The notes under the pieces were generated by a model. The model did not search any database. It had not been told where the DNA came from and saw only the letters and a list, made by a program, of their open reading frames with translations. Source: Chitinivibrionales bacterium (GTDB taxonomy: Bacteria; Fibrobacterota; Chitinivibrionia; Chitinivibrionales; FEN-1185). Taken from it: a DNA stretch of 64,000 nucleotides. Positions 48,882-58,488 of this stretch are shown here, in pieces (the first letter of the stretch is position 1; each line of letters starts with the position of its first letter). The position numbers and the translations under genes are program-made. Location: the NCBI GenBank assembly GCA_035516255.1, contig DATJAL010000013.1, positions 1 through 64,000 on the forward strand, given 5' to 3'.

Positions 48882-51023
48882 TTACACCGCTCCAAACTGC
48901 AATTTATACAACTCGTGGTACAATCCCCTTTTCGCGATGAGCGACGCGTGGTTCCCCTGCTCGGCGATAACGCCGTTGTCAAGCACGAGGATGTTGTGCG
49001 CGTTCTGGATGGTGGAGAGCCGGTGCGCCACGATGATTGAGGTGCGGCCCTCGATCAGGTGCGCGATGGCGTCCTGGATCAGGCGCTCGGTCTCGGTGTC
49101 GATGGTGGAGGTCGCCTCGTCGAGCACAAGGATCGAGGGATCGGCGTACAGCGCTCGTCCGAAGGCCAAAAGCTGGCGCTCGCCGGCCGAAAACGTGGCG
49201 CCCCGCTCCGCGACCGGCTCGTTTTCGTGTCCCGGGAGGCGGGATATGAATTTGTCAAGGTGTGTGACGTTGCTTACCCGCGAAAACATCGCCGGATCAT
49301 AGGCGCCGCTCAGCGCCACGTTTTCGCGCAGCGTGCGGGAAAAGAGGAACACGTCCTGCATCACGGTGGCGATGGCGCCGCGCAGCACGCCGTAGGGAAT
49401 GTCGCTGATGTTGATGCCGTCGATCAGAATGCGCCCCTTTTGGACGGGATATAACCGCGACAGCAGGCTGATGATGGTCGATTTTCCCGCGCCGGTCCCG
49501 CCCACGATGGCAAGCGTCTGCCGCGGCTTGACATTAAAGGAAACGCCCTTGAGCACCCATGCGTCCGGATTATACCCGAACCAGACGTCGTCGAACACGA
49601 TCTCGCCCCGGAACCGGTCCGTTTCGCCGTGCGCCTTGACAAACGCGGCTCGGGCGGCGGCACCGGTCGCCTCGCGCTTTGCGTCCGCGTTGAACACGCC
49701 GAGGATCTTCTCGCCGGCCGCCGTGGCGCTCTGCATGATGTCGAATTTCTCCGACAGGTCGGCGATGGGCTCGAAAAACGTGCCGATGTACGAGATGAAC
49801 ATGACCACCAGCCCGTACGACACCATGCCGTCGGCGATCAGGTTCGCGCCGAAGAAAAGCACGGACCCCACCGCGAACCACCGGAAAAAATCGATGAGCG
49901 GCCTGAACACGGCGTAAATGTAAACTTGCCTGATGTTCGCGATGTACACGTCCTCATTGATGCGCCGGAACCTGACAAGCTGCTTTGCCTCCTGCACGAA
50001 GATCTGCACGATGCGGATGCCGGAGATGTTCTCGTTGATGAACGCGTTGAGGTCCGCGATCTTGGTGCGGATGATCCGGTACGCATCGCGGGCCTTGATG
50101 CGGAAGACGAGCGTCACGACGAACAGGAACGGGAACGTCACGGCGACCGCGCACGCCAGCGTGACATTGACAAAAAACATGACCGCGGTGACGCCGATGA
50201 GGATGAGGATGTCCTGGAACAGGGTGACCAGCACCGACGAGAACATCTCGTTGAGCACCTCGATGTCGTTGGTGACCCGGTTCACGAGCTTGCCGATGGG
50301 GTTTTTGTCGAAAAACGAGATTTCGAGCGAGAGGATGTGGCCGAACAGGTCCCTGCGCAGGTCCCGCATGGAGTGCTGGGAGAGGCGCATGAGCGACACG
50401 ATCTGCAGATACGACGCCGCGAACTGGACGCAGAAAATGGCGATCATGAGCAGCACGTAGCGCCCGATGCTGCGCACATCGGCCATGCGTAAAGACAGCA
50501 GTTCTCTGTTGGTAAATTCCGAAAACGCCTGAGGACGGGCCAGATATGTTTGGCCGGGGAATTCCTTGATGTCGCCCCGGGCAATAAGGCCGGAGAGTTT
50601 TTTTTGCGCGGCCTCGCCAAGCAGCGGCCGCTCAATGAGCGTATACTTCTCCGCTGAAAAAATGCCCGATGAAATGAACTTGGCGATTTGCGACTTGGAA
50701 AAAAACGAAAGCCTCGATTGGAGAATGAATGATTCCCCGCTGTTGAGTTTGATCGCCCTTGCCATGCGCTTTACAAGTTCGCCATTCCCAGCAGACGTAA
50801 TCAATCGTTCATCGACAAGATATCCCTGCTTGACAATATAGCGGTCGATGACGGTCTTTGCGATGTACGGGACGGCAAGCGTCGCCGTCGTGATGACCGC
50901 CACGCAGAACAGGGAGAAGAAAAGCTGGCCCTTGTATTTCATCACGTATCCGTAAAGGACGCGCATGATTTCCCGGTTGTACAGCTTTGCGCTGGAGGTG
51001 TCTTCTTCGTGATAGTAATTCAT
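48882..51023 (-). CDS. ABC exporter subunit with periplasmic insertion (canonical Walker B)
   Basis: A 713-residue membrane transporter half with six transmembrane helices and an ATPase. Between TM1 and TM2 (about 65-180) there is an extra soluble segment (SGESFILQSRLSFFSK, LIERPLLGEAAQKKLSG, FPGQTYLARPQAF) not found in simple exporters, which makes the protein about 110 residues longer than usual. In the ATPase, Walker A is GGTGAGKST, the signature is the non-standard FSAGERQ, and Walker B ends LVLDEATSTID with the catalytic Glu. It follows the 51275 gene in the same direction with a family A repeat between them, and forms the complementary half of a heterodimer. Confidence 0.92.
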   Translation of the reverse strand: MNYYHEEDTSSAKLYNREIMRVLYGYVMKYKGQLFFSLFCVAVITTATLAVPYIAKTVIDRYIVKQGYLVDERLITSAGNGELVKRMARAIKLNSGESFILQSRLSFFSKSQIAKFISSGIFSAEKYTLIERPLLGEAAQKKLSGLIARGDIKEFPGQTYLARPQAFSEFTNRELLSLRMADVRSIGRYVLLMIAIFCVQFAASYLQIVSLMRLSQHSMRDLRRDLFGHILSLEISFFDKNPIGKLVNRVTNDIEVLNEMFSSVLVTLFQDILILIGVTAVMFFVNVTLACAVAVTFPFLFVVTLVFRIKARDAYRIIRTKIADLNAFINENISGIRIVQIFVQEAKQLVRFRRINEDVYIANIRQVYIYAVFRPLIDFFRWFAVGSVLFFGANLIADGMVSYGLVVMFISYIGTFFEPIADLSEKFDIMQSATAAGEKILGVFNADAKREATGAAARAAFVKAHGETDRFRGEIVFDDVWFGYNPDAWVLKGVSFNVKPRQTLAIVGGTGAGKSTIISLLSRLYPVQKGRILIDGINISDIPYGVLRGAIATVMQDVFLFSRTLRENVALSGAYDPAMFSRVSNVTHLDKFISRLPGHENEPVAERGATFSAGERQLLAFGRALYADPSILVLDEATSTIDTETERLIQDAIAHLIEGRTSIIVAHRLSTIQNAHNILVLDNGVIAEQGNHASLIAKRGLYHELYKLQFGAV

Positions 51024-51049
51024 TTATTATTCCCCAAATATTTTAATCC

Positions 51050-51199
51050 GGGCGTTTCCCTCGCCTTCGTCAAGACTCAGGCTCGGGTCGGCCGTCCTTC
51101 CGGTCCCAGCTTCGCCTCGGGCTGCCACGGCCCCTCTATGCCTTCGGCGAGGGCCGGGCAGCACCGCGCCCCGGCGCGGCCTCCAGTCCTGCCTAACGC
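51050..51199 (+). repeat. Family A repeat between ABC genes
   Basis: A 150-bp unit from GGGCGTTTCCCTCGCC to TGCCTAACGC. It has CTCAGGCTCGGGTCGG and a second half different from the 17834 copy (CTCGGGCTGCCACGGCC, CCTTCGGCGAGGGCC, GGGCAGCACCGCGCC), shared with the 57115 copy. This defines a sub-type. It interrupts an otherwise continuous two-gene transcription unit. Confidence 0.75.
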
Positions 51200-51274
51200 G
51201 GCGGCGGAGATCCATAATGTTAATAACTTGCAATGGCGCCAATCGCACACTCTTTTCATTATGACAACCATCCG

Positions 51275-53056
51275 TCACTTATCAATTATCTTTTCTTCTA
51301 GCTTTTGCAACCGGTAAAGTCTTGCATAAAACCCGTCTCGCTTCAACAACTCCTTATAGCTCCCCTGTTCCGTAATTTGTCCGTCGTCCAGTACAATAAT
51401 TGAATCGCAGCGCATCACGGTGGACACCCGGTGGGCGACGACCAGCGAGGTGCGTCCCTTTATCTCTTGTGAAAGCGAGGCGAATATTTTGCGCTCGGTC
51501 GACGCGTCGACCGACGAGAGCGCGTCATCGAGCACGAGGATCTTCGGGTTGACCAGCAGCGCGCGGCTGATGGCCAGCCGCTGCTTCTGTCCGCCCGACA
51601 GCGTGACGCCGCGCTCGCCGATGGTGGTGGAAAAGCCGTTGTTAAGGTTCAGCATCTCGTCGTATACGGCTGACTGCCGCGCGACGCGCTCCACCGCCGG
51701 CCGGGACGCCGCGCCTTCCGCCATGCCGAACGCGATGTTGTTCTCCACGGTATCGGAAAATAAAAACGAGTCCTGCGGAACATACCCGATGGAGCGCCGC
51801 AGGGAATCCAGGGGGATGTCGTTGATGTCGTATCCGTCAATTATTATTCTTTCGCGCCCGAGGGGGAACAGGTGAAACAGCAGCGAGATGAGCGTTGTCT
51901 TGCCGCTGCCCGGCTTCCCCATGATGCCGAGCGATGAGCCGGCCGGGACGGTGAGGGAAACGTTTTTAAGCACGTCGCGACCGTCCGGTGTATAGCGAAA
52001 CGTAAGGCCGCGCGCCTCGATATTCCCTTTTGTCACCCCAGCGCCGGGCGCGCCGCTCTTGACTTCCACGTCGGGCCGCGCGTCCATGAGCGCGATCACG
52101 CGCTTCGCCGACGCGATGCCGCGCTGGAACATGTTGAACACCCAGCCCACGGCCATCATGGGCCACACGAACAGCCCGATGTAAAACGCGAACGAGACGA
52201 ACTGGCCCAGCGTTATCCTGCTTTCGATCACGTACCTCCCGCCGAAAAAATAGAGCAGCGACACCGACAGCGAGGCGAGAAACGTTATCATGGGGAAAAA
52301 GAACCCGAACAGCCGCACGAGCCTGATGTTCTTTGCCACGTAGCCGTCGCACTCCTTGACAAATCCGTCAAGCTCCTTCCCCTCCTGCACGAACCCCTTG
52401 ATCACGCGGATGCCCGAAAACGCCTCCTGCGTGCGCGACGAGATGTCGCCGAACGAAGCCTGCACGTCGGCGAACCTGGTCTGGATAACGGCGCCGAACC
52501 GCAGCATCACGAACACGATGACCGGCAGCGGCGCCACGGTGAGCAGCGTGAGCTTCACGTTGATCGCCATCATGAACACGAGCGACATCGTGCCCATGAA
52601 CGCCGCGTCGGTGAGGCCGATCACCCCGAGGCCCGCGGCCATGCGCACGGCGTTGAGGTCGTTGACGAGCAGCGCCATGAGGTCGCCGGTTTTTGTCTTG
52701 TTGAAATACGAAAACGACAGGCCGAGCAGCCGGCCGAACATGTCCTCGCGCATCCGCGTCTCTATTTTGCGAGCCGGCCGCATGATGCACAGCCGCCAGA
52801 AAAAACGGATCACCACCATGCACCCCGCGAGCGCCGCGATGGTCATCGCATTGGTCAAGATACCGCCGCGGGAAAAATGTTCCTCGCCGAGCAGGTCGAC
52901 GGTTTTCTGCACGATGCGCGGGATGACGAGCTGGATGAGGTCGACCATGACCAGCAGCGCGATGCCCGCCGCGACCGACCAGGCGTGCTTTTTAAGATAG
53001 GAAAGAAGAAAAACGGCGGCTTTTTTGGTGGAGACGGCGGAGTCGGGTTGAGGCAT
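51275..53056 (-). CDS. ABC exporter subunit with degenerate ATP site
   Basis: A 593-residue six-helix transporter half. Walker A GKPGSGKTT, Q-loop PQDSF and the standard signature LSGGQKQR are present, but the residue after Walker B is Asp (LVLDDALSSVD) instead of Glu. Together with the FSAGERQ signature of the partner at 48882, this would make one ATP site catalytically weak, as in known heterodimeric exporters such as TM287/288 and BmrCD. The substrate is unknown: lipids, drugs or peptides are possible. Start ATG 53056. Confidence 0.92.
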   Translation of the reverse strand: MPQPDSAVSTKKAAVFLLSYLKKHAWSVAAGIALLVMVDLIQLVIPRIVQKTVDLLGEEHFSRGGILTNAMTIAALAGCMVVIRFFWRLCIMRPARKIETRMREDMFGRLLGLSFSYFNKTKTGDLMALLVNDLNAVRMAAGLGVIGLTDAAFMGTMSLVFMMAINVKLTLLTVAPLPVIVFVMLRFGAVIQTRFADVQASFGDISSRTQEAFSGIRVIKGFVQEGKELDGFVKECDGYVAKNIRLVRLFGFFFPMITFLASLSVSLLYFFGGRYVIESRITLGQFVSFAFYIGLFVWPMMAVGWVFNMFQRGIASAKRVIALMDARPDVEVKSGAPGAGVTKGNIEARGLTFRYTPDGRDVLKNVSLTVPAGSSLGIMGKPGSGKTTLISLLFHLFPLGRERIIIDGYDINDIPLDSLRRSIGYVPQDSFLFSDTVENNIAFGMAEGAASRPAVERVARQSAVYDEMLNLNNGFSTTIGERGVTLSGGQKQRLAISRALLVNPKILVLDDALSSVDASTERKIFASLSQEIKGRTSLVVAHRVSTVMRCDSIIVLDDGQITEQGSYKELLKRDGFYARLYRLQKLEEKIIDK

Positions 53057-53358
53057 GGAAGAAAAATACTTGCTAATAAAGTTGACGCGTTAGCGGGTTG
53101 ACGTGTTGACGTGTTAAAAAAATCTGCCGGATCCCAGATCAGAATCTTTGTGCCATTTATTTCACCCGATTACTGTATACGACATTCTTTTCAGCCATGT
53201 CATAAATCTCCTTCACCGGCCCGGCCTTTTTAATTTGGAAAGGGTGTAAAATTGGTGGGAGAATGGGGGTCAGGGGATGTTTTTTCTTGATTTACAGCTG
53301 ATAATTACCCTCTTAAACACCCTCACCCGCGCCGCCATACCCGCGGCGCGGGGAAAGG
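53057..53358. other. Intergenic region with TTGACGTG direct repeats
   Basis: GTTGACGCGTTAGCGGGTTG (53081-53100) and ACGTGTTGACGTGTTA (53101-53116) form short direct repeats. A GC-rich CCTCACCCGCGCCGCC-type motif stands at 53320-53365 next to the smc stop. No gene is seen. Confidence 0.45.
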
Positions 53359-56300
53359 TCACGCCGCCTTCAGCGCCACGTCCTCGAACTTGACGCCCAC
53401 GATCGTGGAGACGCCGTGCTCCTGCTGCGTCACGCCGTAGAGCAGGTCGGCAGCCTCCATGGTGCGCTTGTTGTGCGTCACCACGATGAACTGCGTCTGC
53501 TCCGAGAACTTCTTGAGGATGCTCACGAAGCGGCCGATGTTCGCGTCGTCGAGCGGCGCGTCAAGCTCGTCGAGGATGCAATAGGCCGACGGCTTGACAA
53601 GGTAGAGCGAGAAGAGCAGCGAGATCGCGGTGAGCGCGCGCTCGCCTCCCGACAGCAGGGCGATGCCGCGCATTTTCTTGCCCGCGGGCCGCACGTTGAT
53701 GGCGATGGCCGCCTCCAGCGGATCGGCGTTCTCCTCGAGCGAAAGGTGGGCCTCGCCGCCCTCAAAGAGCGTGGTGAACATGGTGATGAAGTTCTTCTGC
53801 ACCTGCTCGAACGTGGCCACGAACTGCACGCGCGCCTCCTTGTCGAGCTTCTTGATCGCCTTTTCAAGGTCGTCGACCGCGGTCTGCAGATCGTCCCGCT
53901 GCGCCGTCATCTCGCGCAGCCGCGCGCTCTCGGCCTCGAAATCGGTGAGCGCGGCCATGTTCACATCGCCCAGTCTGCGCAGCCGCTCCTTGAAGGTGTT
54001 GATACGCTCGACCACCACGGCCTCCTCCTCTTCCACGCGGAGGAGGTCCTCGGGCGGGGACTCGAGGTCCACTTTGTAAACCTCGAACATCCGCTCGCGG
54101 ATGCGGCGTTTCTCCTGCTCGTCGCGGGCCTGGTCGAGCTCGAGGCCGTGGAACTTGTTCGACAGCTCCTCGGCCTCGGCCTGGTCGGCCTTGAGCGCCT
54201 TGCGCTGTTCCTCGATCCCGATCTGCATGGCGCTCAGCTTGTCGCGCTGCGCGGCCCGCTCCCGCTCGAGCCCGGCTCGTCGTGCGGTCTGCTGCTCGAG
54301 CTGCTGCTGCTGGCCCGCGAGCGACGATTCGAGCGCCGCCGCGTCGGCGGCCGCCTGCTGTTTTTCCTGCGCGGTCTTTTCCTTTGTGGCGGTGAAGTGC
54401 TTTACATTCTGGACAAGCCGCTCCACGTCCTGGCGCTCCTGGTTGATCCGCGCGGTAAGGCCCATGGTCTCCAGCTCGATGTTCTTGAGATGGTCGGCCA
54501 TGGCGATGCGCTGCTGCTGCATCTCGGCGAGCGCGGCGCGGGAGAGCTCCACGCGGTTTTCGACGCCCTGCCGCTGCATCACGAGCTCCTCGCAGCGCAG
54601 CTCGGCCGTCTTGATTTGCGCGTCGATCTCGACCATGCGCTCCCGCGTGCGGCCGATCTCAAGGCGCAGTTCCTGCATCGAGGCCTCCACGGCGCGGCTC
54701 TCGTTCTCGTGGTGCATGATGGTGGTCTCCTGCTCCTGCTGCTGCCTGCGGCCGGTGTTGAGTTTCTCGTCGACCTCCACGAGCGCGAACTTGGCCTCGT
54801 CGCGGTTGATGATGCAGATCTCCTTGTCGTGGATAACGCGCTGGTATTCCTTTTCGAACCTCTCAATGTCGGCAATGCATTTTTCGATTTGCTGTTTGCG
54901 CTGGAGGATGCCGGGCTGCTGCTTCTTGGGGGCGCCGGCGAGCACGCACCCGTTTTCGAGGCACACCACGCCGTCGCGCGAGGCAAACACCGCGCCGGCG
55001 TTCTCGTTGGCGCAAGAAAGGGCCTCGCCCGCGGTCGCCGTGACAAAGGCGTTGCCGAAAAGAAAATCGGCGACGCACGCGTGGCCGTCGCTCGTCTGCA
55101 CATAGCCACGAAGCGGTTCCGCGCCCGGCAGCGCAGTGGCCGAGACGGCCTGACGCCGCCGCAGCCGCTCGATGGACACCATGCGGGCCGAGCCTGCCTG
55201 TTCACGGGTGAGAAAGTCGATGGCGTTCTTAAGGTCGGCGTCCGTTGAAAACACGAGGGTCTGGATCGCCGGACCCAGCACGCGCTCCACGAGCTTGAGC
55301 AAGGATTCGTCGGGCACGCGCACGAGGTCTGCCACGATGCCGGCGACGCCGGGAAGGTTCCCGGTGAGCACGGCCTTCACGCCGCTCTCGTACCCTTCAA
55401 AGGAGGCGTCGAGCCCTTCCAAAAAGGCGCGCTGCGATTTGCACGCGTCAATCTGCGCCTCGAGTTTCTTTTCGCTTCCAACCAATGCTTGGTATTGCAC
55501 ATCTTCCTTCTCGATGCGGGCGAGCAGCGATTCGCGCGACGCCGACAGGTTCTTATGCGATACAGCGGCGCTCTCAAGCTGGCGCCGGCACAGCTCCACG
55601 GCCTCGCGGTATTCGTCGAGCCGAGCCTGCAGCGCGGCGAGCTCCTTCTCGTCGTGCTCGCAGCGTTCCGCGCCGCTGGCGTGGTTGGTCTTGAGCGTGG
55701 TCACGGCGTTTTTCTGCTCGCCGATCGCGTTGATCACCTCGATCTGCTCCGCGGCGGCCCTGTCGGCCGCCTCCCGGCACAGCGTAACCTTCCCGTCAAA
55801 CGCCACGAGCTCGCCGCGGGCGCGGCCGACCTTCTCGTTGCATGCGTCAAGCTCGGTCACGTGCTCGATGATCCCTTTTTCCAGCTGCATACGCAGGCCG
55901 TTGGCCGCCTCGACCTGTTCGTCGAGGCCGGCCTGCTCCCGGTCGCACCGGGCCATGTTCTCGCGCAAATTAACGATGTTGGTTTTTGCCACCGACATGT
56001 CGCGGTCGAGCGTGATGATGGCCTCGTTGGCCTCGGCCACGCGTTTCGCCGCCGCCTCGAGCTCCTTCTCTTGCTCGAGCGCCGCGAGCTGCGCCTGCTC
56101 GATGGCGGCCTCGGCCGAGGCGGCCCGCGTCCGCGCGACCTGGCGCCGCTGGTCGCACTCGTCAAGCTCCTTCTTCCGCGCGTCGAGGACGCCGGTGTAG
56201 GCGGTGTAGCGCCGGTGCTCGAAGCCCACCTCGAGCGACTTGAGCTCGTTGAAATAACGCCGGTACCGGTTCGCCTTTTCAACGTGGCGCGCGAGCATGC

Positions 56301-56907
56301 GCACCTGGCGGTCGGCCTCCTGCACCGTGTCGTTGATGCGGAGCAGGTCCTGCCGAGTGCGGTCGAGCTGGCGCAGGCTCTCCTTCCGACGCTCCTTGTA
56401 TTTGCCGATGCCCGCGGCCTCCTCGAACAGGACGCGCCGCTCCTCGGCCTTGTCGCTCAAAATGGAATTGATCATGGCGTTTTCGATGGTGGTGTAGGCG
56501 GTGCTGCCCACGCCGGTGTCGAGGAACATGGTGTGGATGTCGCGCAGCCGGCACGGCACCTTGTTGATGAGGTATTCGCTCTCGCCGCTGCGGAAGATGC
56601 GCCGGGTGATGGCGACCTCGGTGTATTCCGAGGGAAGGATGTTTTTCGTATTCTCTATTGTTAACGTTACTTCGGCGAAGTTGAGCGGCCGCCGCTTCTG
56701 CGAGCCGGAAAAAATCACGTCCTGCATGGTGGCGCTGCGCAGCGCCGTGGGCTTCTGCTCGCCGAACACCCACCGTATCGCATCGATCACGTTGCTCTTG
56801 CCGCATCCGTTGGGGCCGATCACCGCGGTCACGCCTTCACCGAACTCGACCTCAGTCTTGTCTGCAAAGGACTTGAACCCGAAAATCGCCAACTTGCGAA
56901 GCACCAT
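53359..56907 (-). CDS. smc: Chromosome segregation/condensation protein SMC
   Basis: An ATPase of 1182 residues that organises and segregates the chromosome with ScpA/ScpB. Head motifs: GPNGCGKSNVIDAIRWVFGEQ near residue 32, then two long coiled coils (about 165-500 and 655-1010) separated by a hinge (about 505-640, GVAGIVADLVRVPDE, GSARMVSIERLRRR). The C-terminal head has LLSGGERALTAISLLFSLY and PSAYCILDELDAPLDDAN with the catalytic Glu. The length equals that of bacterial SMC proteins. ScpAB genes are not visible here. Start ATG 56907. Confidence 0.97.
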   Translation of the reverse strand: MVLRKLAIFGFKSFADKTEVEFGEGVTAVIGPNGCGKSNVIDAIRWVFGEQKPTALRSATMQDVIFSGSQKRRPLNFAEVTLTIENTKNILPSEYTEVAITRRIFRSGESEYLINKVPCRLRDIHTMFLDTGVGSTAYTTIENAMINSILSDKAEERRVLFEEAAGIGKYKERRKESLRQLDRTRQDLLRINDTVQEADRQVRMLARHVEKANRYRRYFNELKSLEVGFEHRRYTAYTGVLDARKKELDECDQRRQVARTRAASAEAAIEQAQLAALEQEKELEAAAKRVAEANEAIITLDRDMSVAKTNIVNLRENMARCDREQAGLDEQVEAANGLRMQLEKGIIEHVTELDACNEKVGRARGELVAFDGKVTLCREAADRAAAEQIEVINAIGEQKNAVTTLKTNHASGAERCEHDEKELAALQARLDEYREAVELCRRQLESAAVSHKNLSASRESLLARIEKEDVQYQALVGSEKKLEAQIDACKSQRAFLEGLDASFEGYESGVKAVLTGNLPGVAGIVADLVRVPDESLLKLVERVLGPAIQTLVFSTDADLKNAIDFLTREQAGSARMVSIERLRRRQAVSATALPGAEPLRGYVQTSDGHACVADFLFGNAFVTATAGEALSCANENAGAVFASRDGVVCLENGCVLAGAPKKQQPGILQRKQQIEKCIADIERFEKEYQRVIHDKEICIINRDEAKFALVEVDEKLNTGRRQQQEQETTIMHHENESRAVEASMQELRLEIGRTRERMVEIDAQIKTAELRCEELVMQRQGVENRVELSRAALAEMQQQRIAMADHLKNIELETMGLTARINQERQDVERLVQNVKHFTATKEKTAQEKQQAAADAAALESSLAGQQQQLEQQTARRAGLERERAAQRDKLSAMQIGIEEQRKALKADQAEAEELSNKFHGLELDQARDEQEKRRIRERMFEVYKVDLESPPEDLLRVEEEEAVVVERINTFKERLRRLGDVNMAALTDFEAESARLREMTAQRDDLQTAVDDLEKAIKKLDKEARVQFVATFEQVQKNFITMFTTLFEGGEAHLSLEENADPLEAAIAINVRPAGKKMRGIALLSGGERALTAISLLFSLYLVKPSAYCILDELDAPLDDANIGRFVSILKKFSEQTQFIVVTHNKRTMEAADLLYGVTQQEHGVSTIVGVKFEDVALKAA

Positions 56908-57114
56908 AGGTTTTTGTTTCCTTGTTCTAGCGGGGCGGTGGTATAACGGCCTGTTTCTCCTATAGTTAAGGGCGCTACAAGAGATTGATGCTTAACTTAA
57001 ATAAGATACAATATATGGTGGGTTTTTGTCAAGAGAAGAATTAATGTAACTATTAGGTTTTTAAGGGGGTTTGTTGGGTTTAAGGAGGATTTAAATAGAA
57101 ATATTTAATGATAT

Positions 57115-57346
57115 GGGCGTTACCCTGTTTGTTGGGGCGAAATATTTTTTCAACAACGTTTCTAAAGGGTAAGGTAGTTGTGCCTTGCACATTCTATTAT
57201 GTCATTTGCCCTTTTCGCCCCTACAAACAGGGTCGGTTCTCCTTCCGGTCTCGGCCTTCGGCCTCGGGCTGCCACGGCCCCTATATGCCTTCGGCGAGGG
57301 CCGGGCAGCACCGCGCCCCAGCGCGGCCTCCAGTCGCCCCTAACGC
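57115..57346 (+). repeat. Family A repeat with expanded first hairpin
   Basis: The unit from GGGCGTTACCC to CGCCCCTAACGC is 232 bp. Its first hairpin has outer arms CCCTGTTTGT and ACAAACAGGG and inner arms GGGGCG and CGCCCC, and encloses about 80 bp of AT-richer sequence (57142-57212). The conserved GGGTCGGTTCTCCTTCCGG and the sub-type shared with the 51050 copy follow. The rest of 56908-57617 holds no gene. Confidence 0.75.
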
Positions 57347-57617
57347 GCGGGTGGGTGACAAATGCGAGATCGGAGAGTTGTGAGCGCAGGACATTGCTTT
57401 TGTTGCGGGTTCGTTTTAACCTCACCCCCGGCCCTAAAAATTAACCGGATAGTTCTTGTGAAAAAGAGAAAAATGGGGTATTATAGGGGTAATCCCACTA
57501 CAACTGCGAATTTCCCCGTGTTTTGAGTGCTGCTCCGGATTTAACAGGAGATGAGTTGCCATGTTTGTTTGCGCCTCACGGGTTAAAGCGGGCGGAAGAA
57601 AGATGAAGAGGTTTTTT

Positions 57618-58460
57618 ATGAGAAAAATAATTTTGATGGGAATGATGGGATTGGTGATGGCGGGGAATGGCGTTGCAAAAACGGAAGGTGGATTAATACT
57701 TTCTGGTCTTGATACCATTAGCACACCAAAACAAACGGGATTTGATTTTGTGACGCAAACCTGTTGCACTACTTCAATAAATATAGCGCCTTATAAATGT
57801 GTAAACCATTTCTTAATTAATGCTTATCTAGCAACTAAATATTTGTTGTCATTATGGCCTGATAATCAAAATGGCCCCGCATATTGCATAAATATGGATA
57901 AAATGAATCTCGATTCAATAAAAGCCGCTCCATCAGACAGTATTTTTTATTTACAGCCAAATGGTCACGGAGATGATATCCCTGTCGACTCCCTCTCCTC
58001 CCGCATCGGCAACGTCTACCTTATGAAGACCGCCCCCGATCCTCGGGATGGCTATCCTTACTATGCAAAGATCAAAATCATCAAATTTATTGTTGTCGAC
58101 AGCGCTCAACACCAAATAAAAATGGTTTTTTTATGGGCTGCAAATATTACTGGTTACCACGACCTCACCACCTCCGGTCTCGACACTTTCCATCTCGACG
58201 GCACACCCACTCTCACCCAAGACAACTCCCTTTCCGCAACCAGCGCCAACCGCCCCCTCACCCCTGCGGTTTTCAAAGTCGCCACAGGCAAATTCTTCAT
58301 CCCCCTTGCCTTGCAAAGCCCCGGCGCGTTTCTTTCCATCTACGACCTGTCCGGCAAACAGCTCGCGCGTGTGAGCGCGGGAACCGGCAGGGTAATTGAT
58401 TTGCGGCAATTCGGGGCGGGAAGGGGCGTGTTTGTGGTGAGGGTGTCGCCTCACCCCTGA
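57618..58460 (+). CDS. Secreted protein with C-terminal sorting-type domain
   Basis: A protein of about 280 residues. The start is ATG 57618 (ATG 57603 also possible), preceded by GAAGAGG. A signal peptide (KIILMGMMGLVMAGNGVAK) leads to a mature region with two cysteines (QTCCTTS) and no recognised domain. The last 70 residues (AFLSIYDLSGKQLARV, GVFVVRVSPHP) resemble the C-terminal export domain of FCB bacteria. The middle (57700-57960) is clearly AT-rich with codon choices unlike the neighbours (many TAT, AAT, TTA), so part of the gene may be imported. The function is unknown. Confidence 0.6.
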   Translation: MRKIILMGMMGLVMAGNGVAKTEGGLILSGLDTISTPKQTGFDFVTQTCCTTSINIAPYKCVNHFLINAYLATKYLLSLWPDNQNGPAYCINMDKMNLDSIKAAPSDSIFYLQPNGHGDDIPVDSLSSRIGNVYLMKTAPDPRDGYPYYAKIKIIKFIVVDSAQHQIKMVFLWAANITGYHDLTTSGLDTFHLDGTPTLTQDNSLSATSANRPLTPAVFKVATGKFFIPLALQSPGAFLSIYDLSGKQLARVSAGTGRVIDLRQFGAGRGVFVVRVSPHP

Positions 58461-58488
58461 CCCCTCTCCACGGGAGAAAGACTATTTC

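Noticed and set aside
53416-55248. Plus-strand open frame of 610 codons opposite smc
   Set aside because: The same antisense effect: Leu/Arg/Val/Glu-rich with no start signal. The smc motifs are on the other strand.
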